A stretch of 64,000 bases of DNA from Phyto melanocephala (GCA_941918925.1 OW799237.1:6491201-6555200), one strand, 5' to 3'. Numbered from the stretch's first letter, positions 31,879-45,064 are shown. Notes: generated from the letters alone by a model not told the origin. Translations and numbers: made by a program.

Positions 31879-33130
31879 AACAAGTTAAAGTACTATATTC
31901 GGCCGTGCTGAATTTGATAATACCCTTCATTATCATGCACACAGGTATAATCCCACATCGTAGCTTAACCTATATTTCATGTTAAACGCCATATTTCTTT
32001 ATTTTTTCCAACACCATCCTTGATTTTGAATTTTTACGTAGTTTACTGTATTCTACTAGTCAATCCCTTTCATTTGATACCCATATTGATGGGGTTAAAA
32101 AAATTTATTTAGCCATTTTGTTTTAGACGCCATCTTGGAATTTATTTTATTTTTGTTAATAATTTACTGTATTCTACTGGTCAAGCCCTTTCATTTGATT
32201 TTTATATTGATGGAGCTAAAAAAAATTTTCCTTCATTTTGTTTTAGACGCCATCTTGGATTTTACTTTTTTTTTATTAATTTACTGTATTCTACTAGTCA
32301 AGCCCTTTCATTTGATTCCCATATTGATAGAGTTAAGTAAATTAGTTCCTCCATTTTGTTTTAGACGCCATCCTGGATTTTACATTTTTTTATTTGCTGT
32401 ATTCTACTGGTCAAGCCCTTTAATTTGATACCCTTATTGAGGGGGTTCAAGAAGTTTAAATTTAAAATACCAGATTTGACCCATATATATATATTTATTG
32501 TTCGCCATTTTGTGGTGGCGGCCAACATGAATTTTAATTTTTTTTATAGTGGTTATATTTCATCCTTTCAGATGATACCAATATTGACTCCCTCGGTTGT
32601 CTAGAAGATGAAAAAAATTGATTTTCGTTTGTAAATTTTTGGAATAAATGTATATTTAAAAAAAATTGTTGCCTATAACTTTACCGATTAGAGCACACTT
32701 TATCCAAAAATTTTCACGAATATCTCTAGAGGCATATTATATCTACAAATAGTAGCAAAGATATCTATAAATTATTGTATGACTGAAAAATGTTAATTTT
32801 GCTGGTAAAAATATGGGAAAAAAACAGGGGTAGTCGTGTTTATGTGCTCATATCTCAGAAAGTTATGGGGCGATTGTGCTGAATTTCAATAGCGATTTAT
32901 TTCCGGATATTTCCAAAAGATTGATATCATACTCAGATCTGAGGAACATATAATTGCTTCTTAAAGTTGATTTCAACTAACACACGGACAGACTGTCTTA
33001 ATCGACTCCTGTATTCATAAGCTTTCAGAAAATATATACTTTATGGGATCGGAAATGAAAATTGTAGAAATTTCAAACGGAATTTCAAAGCTATATATAC
33101 CCTTGTACACCACGGGTGTAGGGTATAAAA
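31879..33130 (+). mobile_element. DINE-1-like element, copy 2
   Basis: It starts with AACAAGTTAAAG and the palindrome TTCGGC-CGT-GCTGAA (31898-31912) before AATACCC. It ends with the hairpin 33097-33126 (ATACCC-TTG-TACACC-ACG-GGTGTA-GGGTAT) and AAAA. TACTTTATGGGATCGGAAA sits about 50 bp before the hairpin, as in the other copies. The centre carries four tandem units of about 117 bp (32041-32460). The open frame at 32135-32428 comes from these repeats and is not a gene. Confidence 0.75.
32041..32460 (+). repeat. ~117-bp tandem repeat inside DINE-1-like copy 2
   Basis: Units start near 32041, 32163, 32280 and 32392. Each begins TACTGTATTCTACTRGTCAA (the last with a G for A) and, except the last, carries CCATTTTGTTTTAGACGCCA or a close variant. 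Central tandem repeats are a known feature of DINE-1 elements. Confidence 0.85.
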
Positions 33131-34800
33131 GTTGTTGTTGTACTTCAAAGAAAAAAGTCCTAAAACTTTAAGACTTTTTGTTATGTGTTTATTGTTTTGT
33201 CATAAATTTTTAATAGAAATCTGAGCCGATTGGCGAACTCTTTAGTTAAACCGGCGTTAATATTCACACGCCGGTGTCATTGATATATACGTGCAATAAG
33301 GTTGTTAGTATGACTTAAGATTTTTTACGATTTTAAAACATTACACTTAATTACATTTTTATTACTTCTTAATTAGTAGAAATTTGAAAATCCAGGTGTT
33401 TAAAAATATGTATGCCGTTTTTGTACTTGTATTAAATAAATCATCGTCTTTTATTAAATCCATTATATATACAAGTTTTTCCGGTCAAACCCGAAAAATT
33501 TTCTTAACACGCTTTGCTGCCACTTATTTGGGACCCCAAGGTGGACGCTTCTGCGATTAGTTAGCAAACTAGCAATGTTTATTAAAGACATTTCATTAGC
33601 TTGTTCTTACTTGTCTTCATCACCTACAAATATGTTCATTCAAATTTGAACAGATGCAATTATGTTTATACCTACTTGAGCCAGCTATTACAATAATTTT
33701 CCCACAAACCGGTTATTATTTTAGTTTTTTCATTTGACGCTTTTAGTTTAAATATTTATAACTGCTTCTTTAAATTATGAGGTGTTGTTTACAGCAGTCA
33801 TATTGTATCGTGCTATTATAATAAAACATATGACTTTATGACAACCATTTGCATCCCACCATTATATTGTGTTTGAGTTTTATTTCTGGTCCCAATATAA
33901 TTGTTTAAAATTAAACATTTAAATTTTATTAAATTTTTTTAATCAAATTCAAATACTGTAAACGCATTCTTAAATCTAACTAAACCAAAAGATTTATTTG
34001 TAACACATGTCTATGACCACGTATGTAGGTCACTAAATCTAAAAAAAAAAAAAATATATAAACGAAAAGGAAATAGGAAACTACAACGAGTGCGCTCTAA
34101 CAACTACTAATTGCACAGACAGTTTGACAATTTTGCCCATTTAAAGTGAAGACAGCTTAAGCATTTTAAAAAAAGTAAACGTTTATTTTTCTTTTTTTTT
34201 TTTTTGGTTCTCTACCAGAATTCGTAGGTGGGTGGTACTACAGATACTTATAAAAGTTGAATTGGCAAGGATGACATCACACGGAGTTTTTTTTTTCGTT
34301 GTCATGTAATAAAATCTTTATTTGTTAGTTATTTTGCAAGTTTTGCTGTTTTAGGTATTTTTTTTTATTTTTTTTTCTGTGTTTAACTGAATAATACATT
34401 TGTTGTTTTTGCTTTGTTTAAGGCTTTTAATTTTATTTATTGTTTTTGGTGGCACAACAAAAAAGCGATAATTCTTTTATTTTGTGCTTTGGCGATTTTG
34501 TCTCTGAAAGGATTATTTAGTGTTTTTCAAGCCAACGAAAAACAAACATTGAAAATAAACAAACGGTCAGAGGTAAAAAAAACTACAAACAGCATAATAA
34601 ATATATCTACACATAACACACTCAAACAACATAACAACCATCACACAAAGCCCACACATACATATATAAAGGCCAATAGAGTCAAGTGGTTAAAAAAGCC
34701 TTAAAAATCCTGAGAGTAGCTGAGTGGTGAGAGAAATGAAAAAGTACACGGGTCTCTGGTGCTAACAACACACAAAACTTTTGTTGCTGTTATTTTACAG
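33131..34800. other. AT-rich non-coding stretch
   Basis: No gene was recognised. The open frame at 34414-34704 has low-complexity Lys/Asn composition and no family motif. Confidence 0.45.
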
Positions 34801-34914
34801 CGATTGTAAACAGTTTGTTAAAAATAAAAATTATAAAAAAAAATAGATCCACTCAAAGAAAGATTTATGAGGGGATTACCCATCTTTACAAATTATAAAC
34901 AAATAAAACACGCG
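34801..34914 (+). other. candidate non-coding exon (114 nt)
   Basis: An acceptor (TTGTTGCTGTTATTTTACAG, ending 34800) is followed 114 nt later by a good donor (CGCG|GTAAGTATT at 34915). Each frame has at least one stop. This is inferred from splice consensus only; such pairs arise by chance in AT-rich DNA. Confidence 0.25.
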
Positions 34915-35617
34915 GTAAGTATTTTCGAGTGTGTGTTTGTGTGTGAAACGTGCATGAATATATTTGCCTTAAATGAAGGTACTAAATGTATGTCGATATT
35001 ATTCAAATGGAAATAAATTTTGGTTTTATATAAATTAATGAGATAAAAGTGCTTTTGAATAATAATCTATAAAATATAGTTTTAGTTTTTTATTGGTGTT
35101 TTAGTTACAGTGGAAGACAAATATTTGAACTTTTTATAAATTCTGGTTTATTTCGTTTAAAAAAACTGGAGTTTGTTGTATTGCCCTAAAAACAAACACT
35201 TGGTTTTCTAAAGTCTTGTTTGACGGATGTTGCACAGAAATTTGTCAAATAAGCCTCCAATAAACTGAAAATATTTTTTATGAAAACGGCAGTTGAAAAT
35301 TACGTTATAAAAGTTAAGAGAACCTTATTTTTCAACACAACAGATTAGTCTTATACGTTACTTTATTTGCTATTCCACTTGTTGTTATACATGTTGTTGT
35401 CAAGTTCAATTCGATAGACACTCAACACAGTATTGTATTGTTGTATTACTGTTATACCATCTAGCTTTGTTAAACAATTTATGTAAGCACTGCCATAATG
35501 GATTTGTGTTAAAAGATGGTTAAATCATAATGCACGATGTTAAATGTAAGTCACACCTTAACGTCAGGTTTTTTGCACAACTTAATATTTATTTGCTTCA
35601 CTGGTTGACAAATTCAA
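34915..35617. other. AT-rich non-coding stretch
   Basis: Nothing was recognised in this stretch. Confidence 0.45.
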
Positions 35618-36520
35618 CCGTAAAGAGGTACACAATTGAGCAGCACGTTAGGATTGTTAAAGCCTTTTACGAAAATAGGCGTTAAAATCGAAATGCATTT
35701 TGCAAGCATAATCGTCTAAATATTTTCACAATCGGGAAAATTGTAAATTGTATTTCAGCAATTTTAGGTGTGTAGAAATGGTGAAAAAACCTGTGCATGG
35801 CCGCCTAGTGTATTCTACGAAAAACATTGCTTATGTTAGTATGACAGAAAAGCCGTCAACCTCGACTTATCATCTTGACCAACAGTTGAAGATCTACAAA
35901 CATCAGTGATGTTAATTTTAAACATAGATTTAAATTAACACGCTTACAAGGTTTAATTGACTCAAGAGCTGAAGCCATCTGACCATTTGAAGCGTCGCCA
36001 ACACGCCGAATGGTTGATTGAACTGACCGAAGTGAACGGTGACTTTACAAAGAAAATCATTTTCAACGACGAGGCACTCTTTCACCTCAGTCGATTTGTT
36101 TACAAGCTCAATTGCAGCAATCGAGAAATGATTCACGAGTAATTGTTGTTAACTTTTTGGTGCGGTTTACGGTCGGGCGGCATTATCAAGTCGTACTTAT
36201 CGAAAAGGAAGTCAGCTAAACAGTTACTGGAAGTGGTGTTCGGTATATCGATATGATTACCGATCTTTGTGGCCAGAAAATAAGGGTATGGACTTGGAGG
36301 ATATGCAGTTCCAACGGGAGGGTGTCACTTGCTACACAAGCAAGAAATAGTGGTACTTTTGCGTGAGAAATCAATGGCCGCATTATCTTATATCGTGGCA
36401 ATATTAAATGGCCATGATTTGATACCGTTGGATTTCTTTCTTTAGGGATATTTGAAAAAATTGTACGTCGTCGAACAAGCCAAGAGCAAAAGGAGGAGAT
36501 CTGTCACCAATTATTTCTGA
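35618..36520 (+). pseudogene. mariner (DD41D-type) transposase relic, nearly full length
   Basis: With stops and frame changes, the plus strand gives most of a mariner transposase. The start is VKRYTIEQHVRIVKAFYENR at 35620. ELKPSDHLKRRQHAEW and the first catalytic block KKIIFNDEALFHL follow, with Asp kept, in the open frame 35957-36142. Next comes FWCGLRSGGIIKSYL, then a FQREGVTCY block where active copies read FQQDGATCH, so the second Asp has become Glu. The last block is HDLIPLDFFL, with the third Asp kept. The N-terminal part closely parallels the relic at 41626, so both belong to one subfamily. Confidence 0.75.
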
Positions 36521-38599
36521 TACTTTGAAGCTTAGCACAGCTCTTGGCAATATCTGGGAACTTAGAAAAACTAATTTTCATATACACACGGACAGGCGGA
36601 ACGATAACGAAAAGAAAGAATATCAAGGAAAAATTAGTCATCCGATACTAGCTGAGTGGAATGCATTTTCGATACCAGCTACGGTTTCATCATCAGCACT
36701 CTATTGATCAGAACTTCAGGTGTGGTGTGTAAATACCAACTATTTAACTATTTAAAATTAGTTGAGTTAAGGCCTTTCTGCCTGTGATCAACGATGTACT
36801 TGGCCGGGGAACTAGTTGCAGATATTTAAACAAACAAACAAACCATTGGGTAGACCAGCTGACTGTGTAGCTTAATAGGCGATAGTTTCGCAAAATTCTG
36901 GTAACTTAATCAACTAAAGTTTATATCTTTCAGCAGGCATGCTAGATTGAGCCTAATTAGACCATTATGGGGGTTGCATAATAGTTAAGTGTTTTTGCGA
37001 TTACGATTTTTAAATATATCCCAGTCGATAGTTTGCTGTACTGGCTTTACTATTTACTGTAACATTAGCAGAACTATAGACAATTATATATTCTAATTCT
37101 TAGATAAGCATACAAACTGTCTTCTCTTTTTCTTTTCTTTCTTTTGTTTTGTTACTTTTTTATTATCTATTTCTCAATTAATGTGCTGTCAGCATTCTGT
37201 ATGAGATACTGGTAAACACTGTTTAAGTTTCTAAGTACAGTTGTTGGAACTGTTAACAAGTTCCAGTGCAGGTTGGCACTGGTTTGCTGCAAGTTGTTTA
37301 AATATTTTTTGTTTGTTTATTTATTTTTTTTGTTTTGGCAAAACTAAATAATCTTTGTTTAAATTGTTTGTGTTTTTTTATTTTCTATGTTTGTTGTTGT
37401 TGTTGTTTTTTGTTGTGTTTACAAAAGTTGCTATGTAGCAGCTTGTCATTGTATGCTGTCGCTTTACAAATATTGTTTTAGTATTTCAAAGTTTCCGCTT
37501 TTATACTTTCTTCTTGTTGATGTTGTTTTTTTTTTTTTTTGTATTATACTTTTTTGGTGTTGCTTTTTTTTGTCAAAAAATATTATTGTTTGGTACTTGT
37601 GTCAATATTGAAGCTTGCTGTTGGTTTGTTTGTTTTTTATTTCCATCGAACAAGTGTAAATGAAAGTTTACAATATAAATTGTTAATTTGAAGTTGAAAG
37701 TTGACCATTAAAAAAAAAAAAAAAGAAAAAAAAAGTAGCTAAGGAGAAGGAAATAGAAAAACAGCACAAGGAAATTAGGGAACTGTTTTGTATGTTAAAA
37801 TATTTCAAAATAAATTTCAAAAGTTTAAATAGTTCTTGTTGAGTTTTTATTTTATTTATTTAGTGTTAAATAAAGGAACATTTGAAAATAAATTTTCCAA
37901 GTTAAAATAGTTGTTTTTAAGTTTTTATGTAAAAGAAATTTGAAGTTTTATCTGTTATCGTAACAAGCTAGTGAAAGGAGTGGTGAATTGAAGAATAGTT
38001 AAAAAAGTTAATCGGTGACTCAACAGTTTTTTTTAATTCAATTTAGGAATAATTGAATCAGATTGGTAAGCATTAACACAGTCGTCTATATAATATAACA
38101 ATTGTTTAGCATATTGAGGTTCCAAGGTAATACACTTAAGCTGCTTCAATGGTAGTATTAATGGATCTATGGAGCGAGTGTAGTTTTTTGCATAGAAAAA
38201 ATTTCAACTGGCCTCCACTTTTATCAGCTTCAAACTGATTTTTTATTTGTTCAGGCTGCCTATCTCGGCTTCAACAACAAGGCTAAGGTTATGTAATTTC
38301 TTACACAAAATTCAAATTTAATAGTGAATTATATTTTTTATCTTAATGAAAAAAAGTTAAAACAAAAAATCCGAGCAGCGTGACTTAATGAGGATAATCA
38401 AAATACTGACCTTCCAATAATTAATAATAATTGCTGAAGGAGAACCGATTTAGGGATATGATTTAAAGTGCAAAATATTAAATACTTTTCTTTTTATATA
38501 CACATGCAATACGATTTTTGATTTATTAAACTTTGAAAAAATTTTTGTATTGTGTACAAAAAATCGTTTGAAAAATGTATCCTTCCATATCATTATATT
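36521..38599. other. AT-rich non-coding stretch
   Basis: No gene was recognised. It contains GTT-rich and T-rich low-complexity sequence (37385-37640), which yields spurious Phe/Val open frames. Confidence 0.45.
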
Positions 38600-39510
38600 T
38601 CGGGTGTCCCAACTATAACGCAATTTGTAAATTTTAAATAAAACACAGATATTTAAAAAAAAAATCGTGAAACTTTATTATATCGTACAGTAGACAGAAT
38701 GAGGTTATGTATGGAACAATATATCGTGCAGATGGCCGCCGCGGCTTTGCTGGCTCACACGCGATCTTTTAATGAAATTTTCAATGACCTTTTTGCATAA
38801 ATGCTGCGGAATTTCATTAATTCAGCGTCCAATTTCCTCTTTTGAGGCTTGAGTCATTGTCGGCTTATTCGCGTAAACCATCGACTTCAAAAAACCCCAA
38901 AGAAAAAAATCTAAAGGTGTTAAATCACACGATCTAGGCGGCCAATCCTGGTCTCCAAAATGCGAAATAACACGACCGGGAAATGTCTGATGCAGCAATT
39001 GAATTGTTTCTCTGACTGTATGACATGTGGCGCCATCTTGTTGAAACCACATGCCCTCCACATTCACTTTTCAATTCTATGCAAGAAAAAACTGGTTATC
39101 ACCAATTTGCTGAGCGCGGTGTCGAATTGAGGTGGATGGAGTTTTAGCGACATCATCACGTACAGCTGCGACATTTTCGGTCGATCGACCTGGTCGAAGG
39201 CGCGTTGTTGTCTTTACATCACTCACAGACCCAGTTTCGGCAAATTTATCTATTAATCTCTTTACAGTTGACTCTTGTGGAGCGTTATTGTTACCTCAGA
39301 TTGATTGCAATTTGCGAACTGTAGTCGCAAAACTTTCACCATTTTGGTAAAAAAATTTCACAATGAGAATGCGTTGTTCATTCGTATAGCGCTCCATTTT
39401 TACTGACCTCGTACCTTCTACTAGCAAACAATAAGACTTGTTCAAATGTCAAACAATGACACTTCGAATGGCGCCAAATTTAAAAATTGCGTTCTAGTTG
39501 GGACACCCGA
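38600..39510 (-). mobile_element. internally deleted DD41D mariner
   Basis: The termini are TCGGGTGTCCCAACTA (38600-38615) and its exact reverse complement (39495-39510). A TA follows the right end and a decayed TT precedes the left. On the minus strand the N-terminal domain starts at an ATG near 39398 (MERYTNEQRILIVKFFYQNG). It has one in-frame stop near 39299, continues through RLIDKFAETGSV and RPGRSTENVAAV, and then breaks. The first catalytic Asp region is deleted. After two stops (39087-39068) the frame resumes at about 39067 with MWFQQDGATCHT and CDLTPLDFFLWGF: second and third Asp present, 41 residues apart, the rosa spacing. The C-terminal tail is lost to a stop near 38823. The element cannot code for an active enzyme but could be mobilised in trans. 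Confidence 0.85.
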
Positions 39511-39687
39511 TATTTGTGAAAAAACTAACAATATGTAAATTTTAACATTTATCAAAATTTAAAATGTAAAGAAGGATACATTTTTAAAGGAAATTTTTTA
39601 ATTTTGTTCCGATAAATCAAAAAAGAAAATATTTTTTTTTTTTAGTTTTCCGTTGAATTAAAAAATTATTTAGTTCCACAGAAAAAT

Positions 39688-39995
39688 CAATTAAGAGCAA
39701 CATATTGGGCAGTGCCAACTTTTATATACCCTGTAGACATGCAGCTAGTTGTTTATGGAACAGATGATGCTGTCTCTATCTTTCATGGACACTTGGTCAA
39801 TTGTTGTTGTTTTTGAAAAATGTATCCCTCCATAAATATCGTTTTTAGAAAATTTCAGAAAAAATTATTATGACAGCCTAAAAATTTGTTTAGCACTTAT
39901 CAAAATATCAAGGATGTGAGAAAAAAAATTTTCAAGGACATTTTTTGTTATCTTTTTTTTAGATAAGGCAAGAAATTATTATACCCGGTTATAAG
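39688..39995 (+). mobile_element. DINE-1-like element, short copy 3
   Basis: The start ATTAAGAGCAACATATTGGGC-type head followed by AGTGCCAA and TATATACCC resembles the heads of the other copies, with the small palindrome decayed. A possible end is ATACCCGGTTAT near 39980, a shortened version of the terminal hairpin. There is no internal repeat. Confidence 0.45.
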
Positions 39996-41365
39996 CTTTT
40001 TTATATTGAACTCAATCACTAGACCTATATATGTTTATGTACATAAAAAAAATATTGGTTTTAATCCTTTAAAATTTTTAACGTCCTTTAAAACAGACCA
40101 AGAGACAGAAGAAAATAAATAAAGAGCATTTTGAGTATTGTTTTTTATATAAATCTGAAAACCTTTATTTGCTGTTAAAATAAAATTTATAGTTAGTCAA
40201 AAAACATCTTTTGAATAACTAACACTTCCACATCCTTATACTTTTATTTATTTATTTTTTTAAATAATTCAGAAAAATTTAACTGGTAACCTAAGTATTT
40301 TAAACGCCTCTCAAAATTTCAAGGATATGCATAATGTTCTTTAAATATTCTTAAATATCTTTTATATCCTTGTTTTATTATTTAAAAAAAAACTATAATA
40401 AAAATTTCAAAGCTGGAAAATTGAAGGATAATATTTTCGAGAGACATTGTTATTATACAACTTTTTTCGTTCATATGAAGAAGAAGAAAGAAGTAGTGAA
40501 ACATCGATAAAACAATGCAGAAATATGAACAAGAATTTTTTATTATTGATACACCTACCGCTTAAAAAAAAACTATTACTTAATTTTACCGTCTTATAGA
40601 AAGAACAAAGAGTCACGAAGTAATTAATAAAGTGGATATAAAATATTCTTTTTTTTAAACATGTAAGACTTATATTACTGCGAAATTAAATAAAAAATTT
40701 TAGTTTGTCACTGCAAACAAGAAAACGTCCTATTAAATATTAATCCTTCCATATACTTTTTTTTACTTTTTTAATATTTAAAAAAAATTTATTGTGAAAC
40801 TAAATTTCGAATGACATAATATGTGTTCCACCTATGTAAATTCTTGTTCTTTTTTTGTATATGTAAAACATAATTTTCTGAATGGATCTGGAAAACAATA
40901 TCGTTTAAAGAATTAATCCTTTCATATCCTTAATTTTTGTTTAAAGTATTAAAAAATTTTTTTACCTCAAATCTTTATATATTTTAACAATTATAAAAAC
41001 TTCAAGGATATGGAAGGATTTTTTTTGTTCTGGCTAGTTAAAGTATTTTTCATTCTATGTATATGTAAGACATATTTTCTGTTGTAGCGCCGCTATATTC
41101 ATCATATATATTTATTCTTATGGGTGTTATTTATCATACTTTTATTTCTATTTGTTAACATTGAACTATATTTAATTTAAAATTATTTAACGGTCATTAA
41201 TTTGGGAAGTCATTGTAATTGTAATCTTTGATTTTGTTTTATGCTATGCTCGTATTTTAGTTAGTCGTAAGAAAATCATTTCAATAAAACTCACTCTGAA
41301 TTTAGCTTTCAAGCAGAACAGACCTCCTCGGCATTTTGTTTATTTTGTAAAATAAATAAGTATTA
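39996..41365. other. AT-rich non-coding stretch with recurring phrase
   Basis: No gene was recognised. The phrase CAAGGATATG-A, or AATCCTT-CATATCCTTA in reverse, recurs near 39908, 40318, 40917, 41012 and 43370-43410, with a related form near 38578. It hints at a decayed dispersed or tandem repeat. Confidence 0.45.
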
Positions 41366-43150
41366 ACAAGTAAGAGCACTATATTCGGCTGTGCCGAATC
41401 TTTTATACCCACCACCAATTTTGTGTAAATTTAAAACACAATATTTATTATTTTGTTAATCGCTATAGAATAATCTCTTTATAATAAAATATGTATCACT
41501 TTCTTTGTAGAGGGTGGTTAAATTTTAAGGGCCCATGTTTAAGGTGAACCACATCTAAACTTCAACTTTTTTCTTGTATTTCATTTGACATTCTCAATCT
41601 CAATCTCAGACTAACTCAATTTGAACCGTGGAAAGATACGCGATCGAGCAACGCTTTTAAATATTAAAGATTTTTATAAAAATGGGCGTTCAAATCAAAA
41701 TGCATTTAGTGCACTTCGTGATTCTTTTGGTCAACATAATCGTTCGAATTCGTCCACAATCGTGAGAATTGTAAAAAATATTTAAATGTCTGCAAAGCAG
41801 GTCTGTATGAAATGTGAAAACATCTGTGAATGCCATCTTAGTTCGTTGAATGGGAAACATTGCTGTTTTTCACGATAACGTGGCAAAAGAGCAAGCAACC
41901 TTGACTCATCAATGTGCCCAACTTCGGTATGCTAGTAAAATGTTTTCGTAAATTTAGTCTTTCAATGAAAGTGGCCGTTAAAATACGCGTGTCAATAAAG
42001 TTTCTGCTAATAAACATAACTTTGATATTTCAATATAGTCCTTTAGTATTCCAAAATCTTTATTTATAGAGAATTTACATGAATTTAAGAGGAATTTAAG
42101 GTTTAATTTTAAGGGCCACAGGGTGATTTAAAATATACATTCTCTGCATTTTGCTAAAACGGGAAATTTATTAGTAAGATTTTGATTTTCAAACTTCTAT
42201 AACATTTTGCTTTTAAAAGATTTTCAAACGAAATAAGTTTTGTGTAATTTTAAAATTTGTTAGCCATTAGTACATGAAAATAAATTGTTTATAATGTTTA
42301 TAGACAATTTTTTTTTGACTCATGTCAAAATTTTCCTAAATTCCCATTTTTAATAGAGCATAACTTCAGGAGAACATAAGCATAAGTTGTTAGCATGCCA
42401 TCTAGTAGTTGCTAGTAGAGTCATCTATCTTATCATCTTTATCTTATATTTAGCTACAGTACAATAAATGGTGCAGTTTAAGATGAATAAATGCTAATAT
42501 ATATGACTAATATATTTTTATAAAAATTTAAAGAAAAAAGTGTGCGTGGCACATCTATTTTCCGTTATAACGAGGACTTTGACCAAAAAACCTTGTTTGC
42601 AAAATTTCAGAATCGTACATATAGTTTTGTCAGTTTTATTACGTTTTAAATTTGAAATATACACTGTGCGGTATAAATTTTCGTACATTTTTATCTATAA
42701 CTCTTTTCCTAATAGATTTAAGCGATTTTCAGGGAAAAATATTCCTTTGACTCCATAAATATATATTCGAAGTTCCATGAGTCTACGTTAAGGCGTTTGG
42801 ACACAATTCCATTTTATTTGATGTTCGAAGGACACGGGTTTTTCGACCTACTCTTGCTTTTCGAGCTACAACTCTCTTCCTAATATTCCGATTCAGCCCA
42901 TTTGAATACCAAACAAACCTTGTCTATAAGAAAGATTTTGGCAAAATTTGAGCCCCCTAGCTTTTTCGGTGCGACCTCTATCGTGCTTTCAACAGACGGA
43001 CAGACGGACGGACATAGCTAGATCATCATAAAATCAAACCACGATTTAGAATATATATACTTTATGGGGTCTAAAATGGATATTTCGATGTGTTACAAAC
43101 GGAATGACAAAATGAATATACCCCCACCATTTTTTTGGTGGCGGGTATAA
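41366..43150 (+). mobile_element. DINE-1-like element, copy 4, with nested mariner relic
   Basis: It starts with AACAAGTAAGAG and TTCGGC-TGT-GCCGAA (41384-41398), then TATACCCACCACC. It ends with the hairpin 43118-43148 (ATACCC-CCACCA...TGGTGG-GGGTAT) and AAAA. The ACGGACAGACGGAC block and TACTTTATGGGGTCT lie just before the end. The segment at 41955-42080 (GTTAAAATACGCGTGTCAA...TTTCTGCTAATAA) matches the tandem unit of copy 5. A mariner fragment at 41626-41935 interrupts the 5' half, so it inserted later or was captured. Confidence 0.75.
41626..41935 (+). pseudogene. mariner transposase N-terminal relic nested in DINE-1-like copy 4
   Basis: The plus strand reads VERYAIEQRF, then codons paralleling the relic at 35618 (KAFYENGRxNQNAF, then FGQHNRSNSSTIVRIVK in another frame), then KTSVNA and MGNIAVFHDNVAKEQATL. 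These match the linker between the transposase's two DNA-binding helices. It stops before the catalytic domain. Confidence 0.6.
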
Positions 43151-44420
43151 AAATAATAAATTAAAACAACTAACCCTTGTGGACATTAAAGGCCCTTGTG
43201 GACGTTGTTAGTCTGTAAACCGAAGCTGACCCCAGGTGTCTCTTCAGTTTCAGACCATAATTAAATAAAAGCATAAATAAATAATATAGCCCCCGGCTAC
43301 ACTGTAAGATTAAAAAAATGCATTCAGTGGAAAAAATGTCCTTTAAAAATTTCATCCTTTAATATCCTTAATTTAAATCTATACATTTTCTAAGTATTAT
43401 CAACATTTTAAGGATATGAGGGAAACATTTTTCAAAGCATATTTTTTATTTTTGTTCCGACGAACTAGTATTTTTTTTACATCAGATTATTGTGTAGTTT
43501 CTTACAACGATAATCAGATTGAAAATGACGACCTAAATCAGAAAAAATACGGCCAACAATGATATGGAATAGAACATCATTCATTATATCATCTTTAACA
43601 TGTGAATGCAAATTTTCCTTTTAAAATTCCAGCAAAATAGAGGTCATCTGTTTAATTTGCTATTCCATCAAAAAAGGCGTTAATTTGCGGACAACTTTTG
43701 TCAGTTTCAATTTACCGAAATTCAATATTTAAATTTTCATATTTTTTTGTAAAATTGTTAAATTATTTTATTTACCCTGTATTTAAAATCTCCTAACTTT
43801 ATACCAAATTGAATTGAGTTATTTAATATGAATTTTTTCAAATAATAAAATTTACTACTTACCACTTAAAGCATCACTTTCTTGTATAGCAGATAACGAC
43901 TTTCCGCCACTTGGTGTGCTTCTTAGCTTATATGACGCTAAACACATTCATTTATTATTTTGTTTTCTTAGATGTAGACATTGCTATGCAAATATTGCTT
44001 TCAGTCGAATAAGTCACCAAATTTAAAATTTCGTCAACTGCACGCACAATTAAAATTACGAGAAAACGTAGCAAATAAAGATGAATTGTTACAGTCTGTA
44101 GCAGTTATAAAATTGTTTTTGCGTGTGTGTGTATAACTCCTAAATGACTTAAACTTGTGTAAATTAAGTTGGGGAATAAAACTGCACTGAAACGTTTACA
44201 CATACAAACACATGTTTAAATAATTTAACGTTAATGATGATTTAGTATTTTGTAAAACATACAAACGCACACCATGTAAATCACTTAAGCTGCTTCTAGA
44301 TAACCACACAATTTAAGCAAAAATCATACTTTCAATGTAATAAATATAAATTTGTTACACGCTTGTGTATTTTACACATACACATGTTACAATGTTTTTT
44401 TTACACACTTTCTCTTGCAG
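43151..44420. other. AT-rich non-coding stretch
   Basis: No gene was recognised in this stretch. Confidence 0.45.
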
Positions 44421-44474
44421 ATAACAACTGAGTAAACAAGTTTGCCTGTATGAATTTTATTTTCACTTTGATGA
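44421..44474 (+). other. weak candidate non-coding exon (54 nt)
   Basis: A good acceptor (CACACTTTCTCTTGCAG, ending 44420) is followed by a weaker donor (GATGA|GTATGT at 44475). The segment is closed in frame by stops. Its acceptor resembles that at 20447. Low confidence. Confidence 0.2.
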
Positions 44475-45064
44475 GTATGTTTGTGTGTATGTGTAACAAC
44501 GGTTTTCAGTTTTTTTTTTATTATTTATTTTACTTCAGTTTGTGTTTTCGTTAAAATTTTTTTATTTTATTTTAAAATTTTTATTTTTTAGAGGTGGTTC
44601 CTCTTTTTCTTTGTTTTATTTTCTAATTTACGAGATTTTTTTTTAAATAAATTCTGTGTATTTTTTAGTTGTCTTTTCGTTTACACATTTTGTTCATTTC
44701 GCAAAATTAAATTGCTCTAAATTTTTGCTTTATTTTTCGCTAGTTCTGATTTAATTTATTTTGGTTTGAGTTGTTTTCTTAAAAAGTTGATTTTATGGGA
44801 AATTAGTTTATAGTTAAATTATTATTTTTAGATTAATTTTTAAATTTGTGGTGAGAAAAAAAGTTTTAATGTTTGTCATAGTGTGTATGTGGAACTTCCA
44901 CAATAATAATTTAGAAATTATTATCTAAAGAGTCAGTTTAGTTCATTTCAATGAGCCCTTCTTAAAGTAGCATTGATATATCAGATACATATAGAGTAAT
45001 TTTTTAACCGCATACAAACTATCGATATTGAGAGCTGAGAATATCATTCTGTACCAATTGGTAA
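44475..45064. other. AT-rich non-coding stretch
   Basis: Nothing was recognised in this stretch. Confidence 0.45.

Noticed and set aside
32135..32428. 97-codon open frame with internal protein repeats
   Set aside because: The repeats are the 117-bp DNA units of a DINE-1-like element that happen to stay open.
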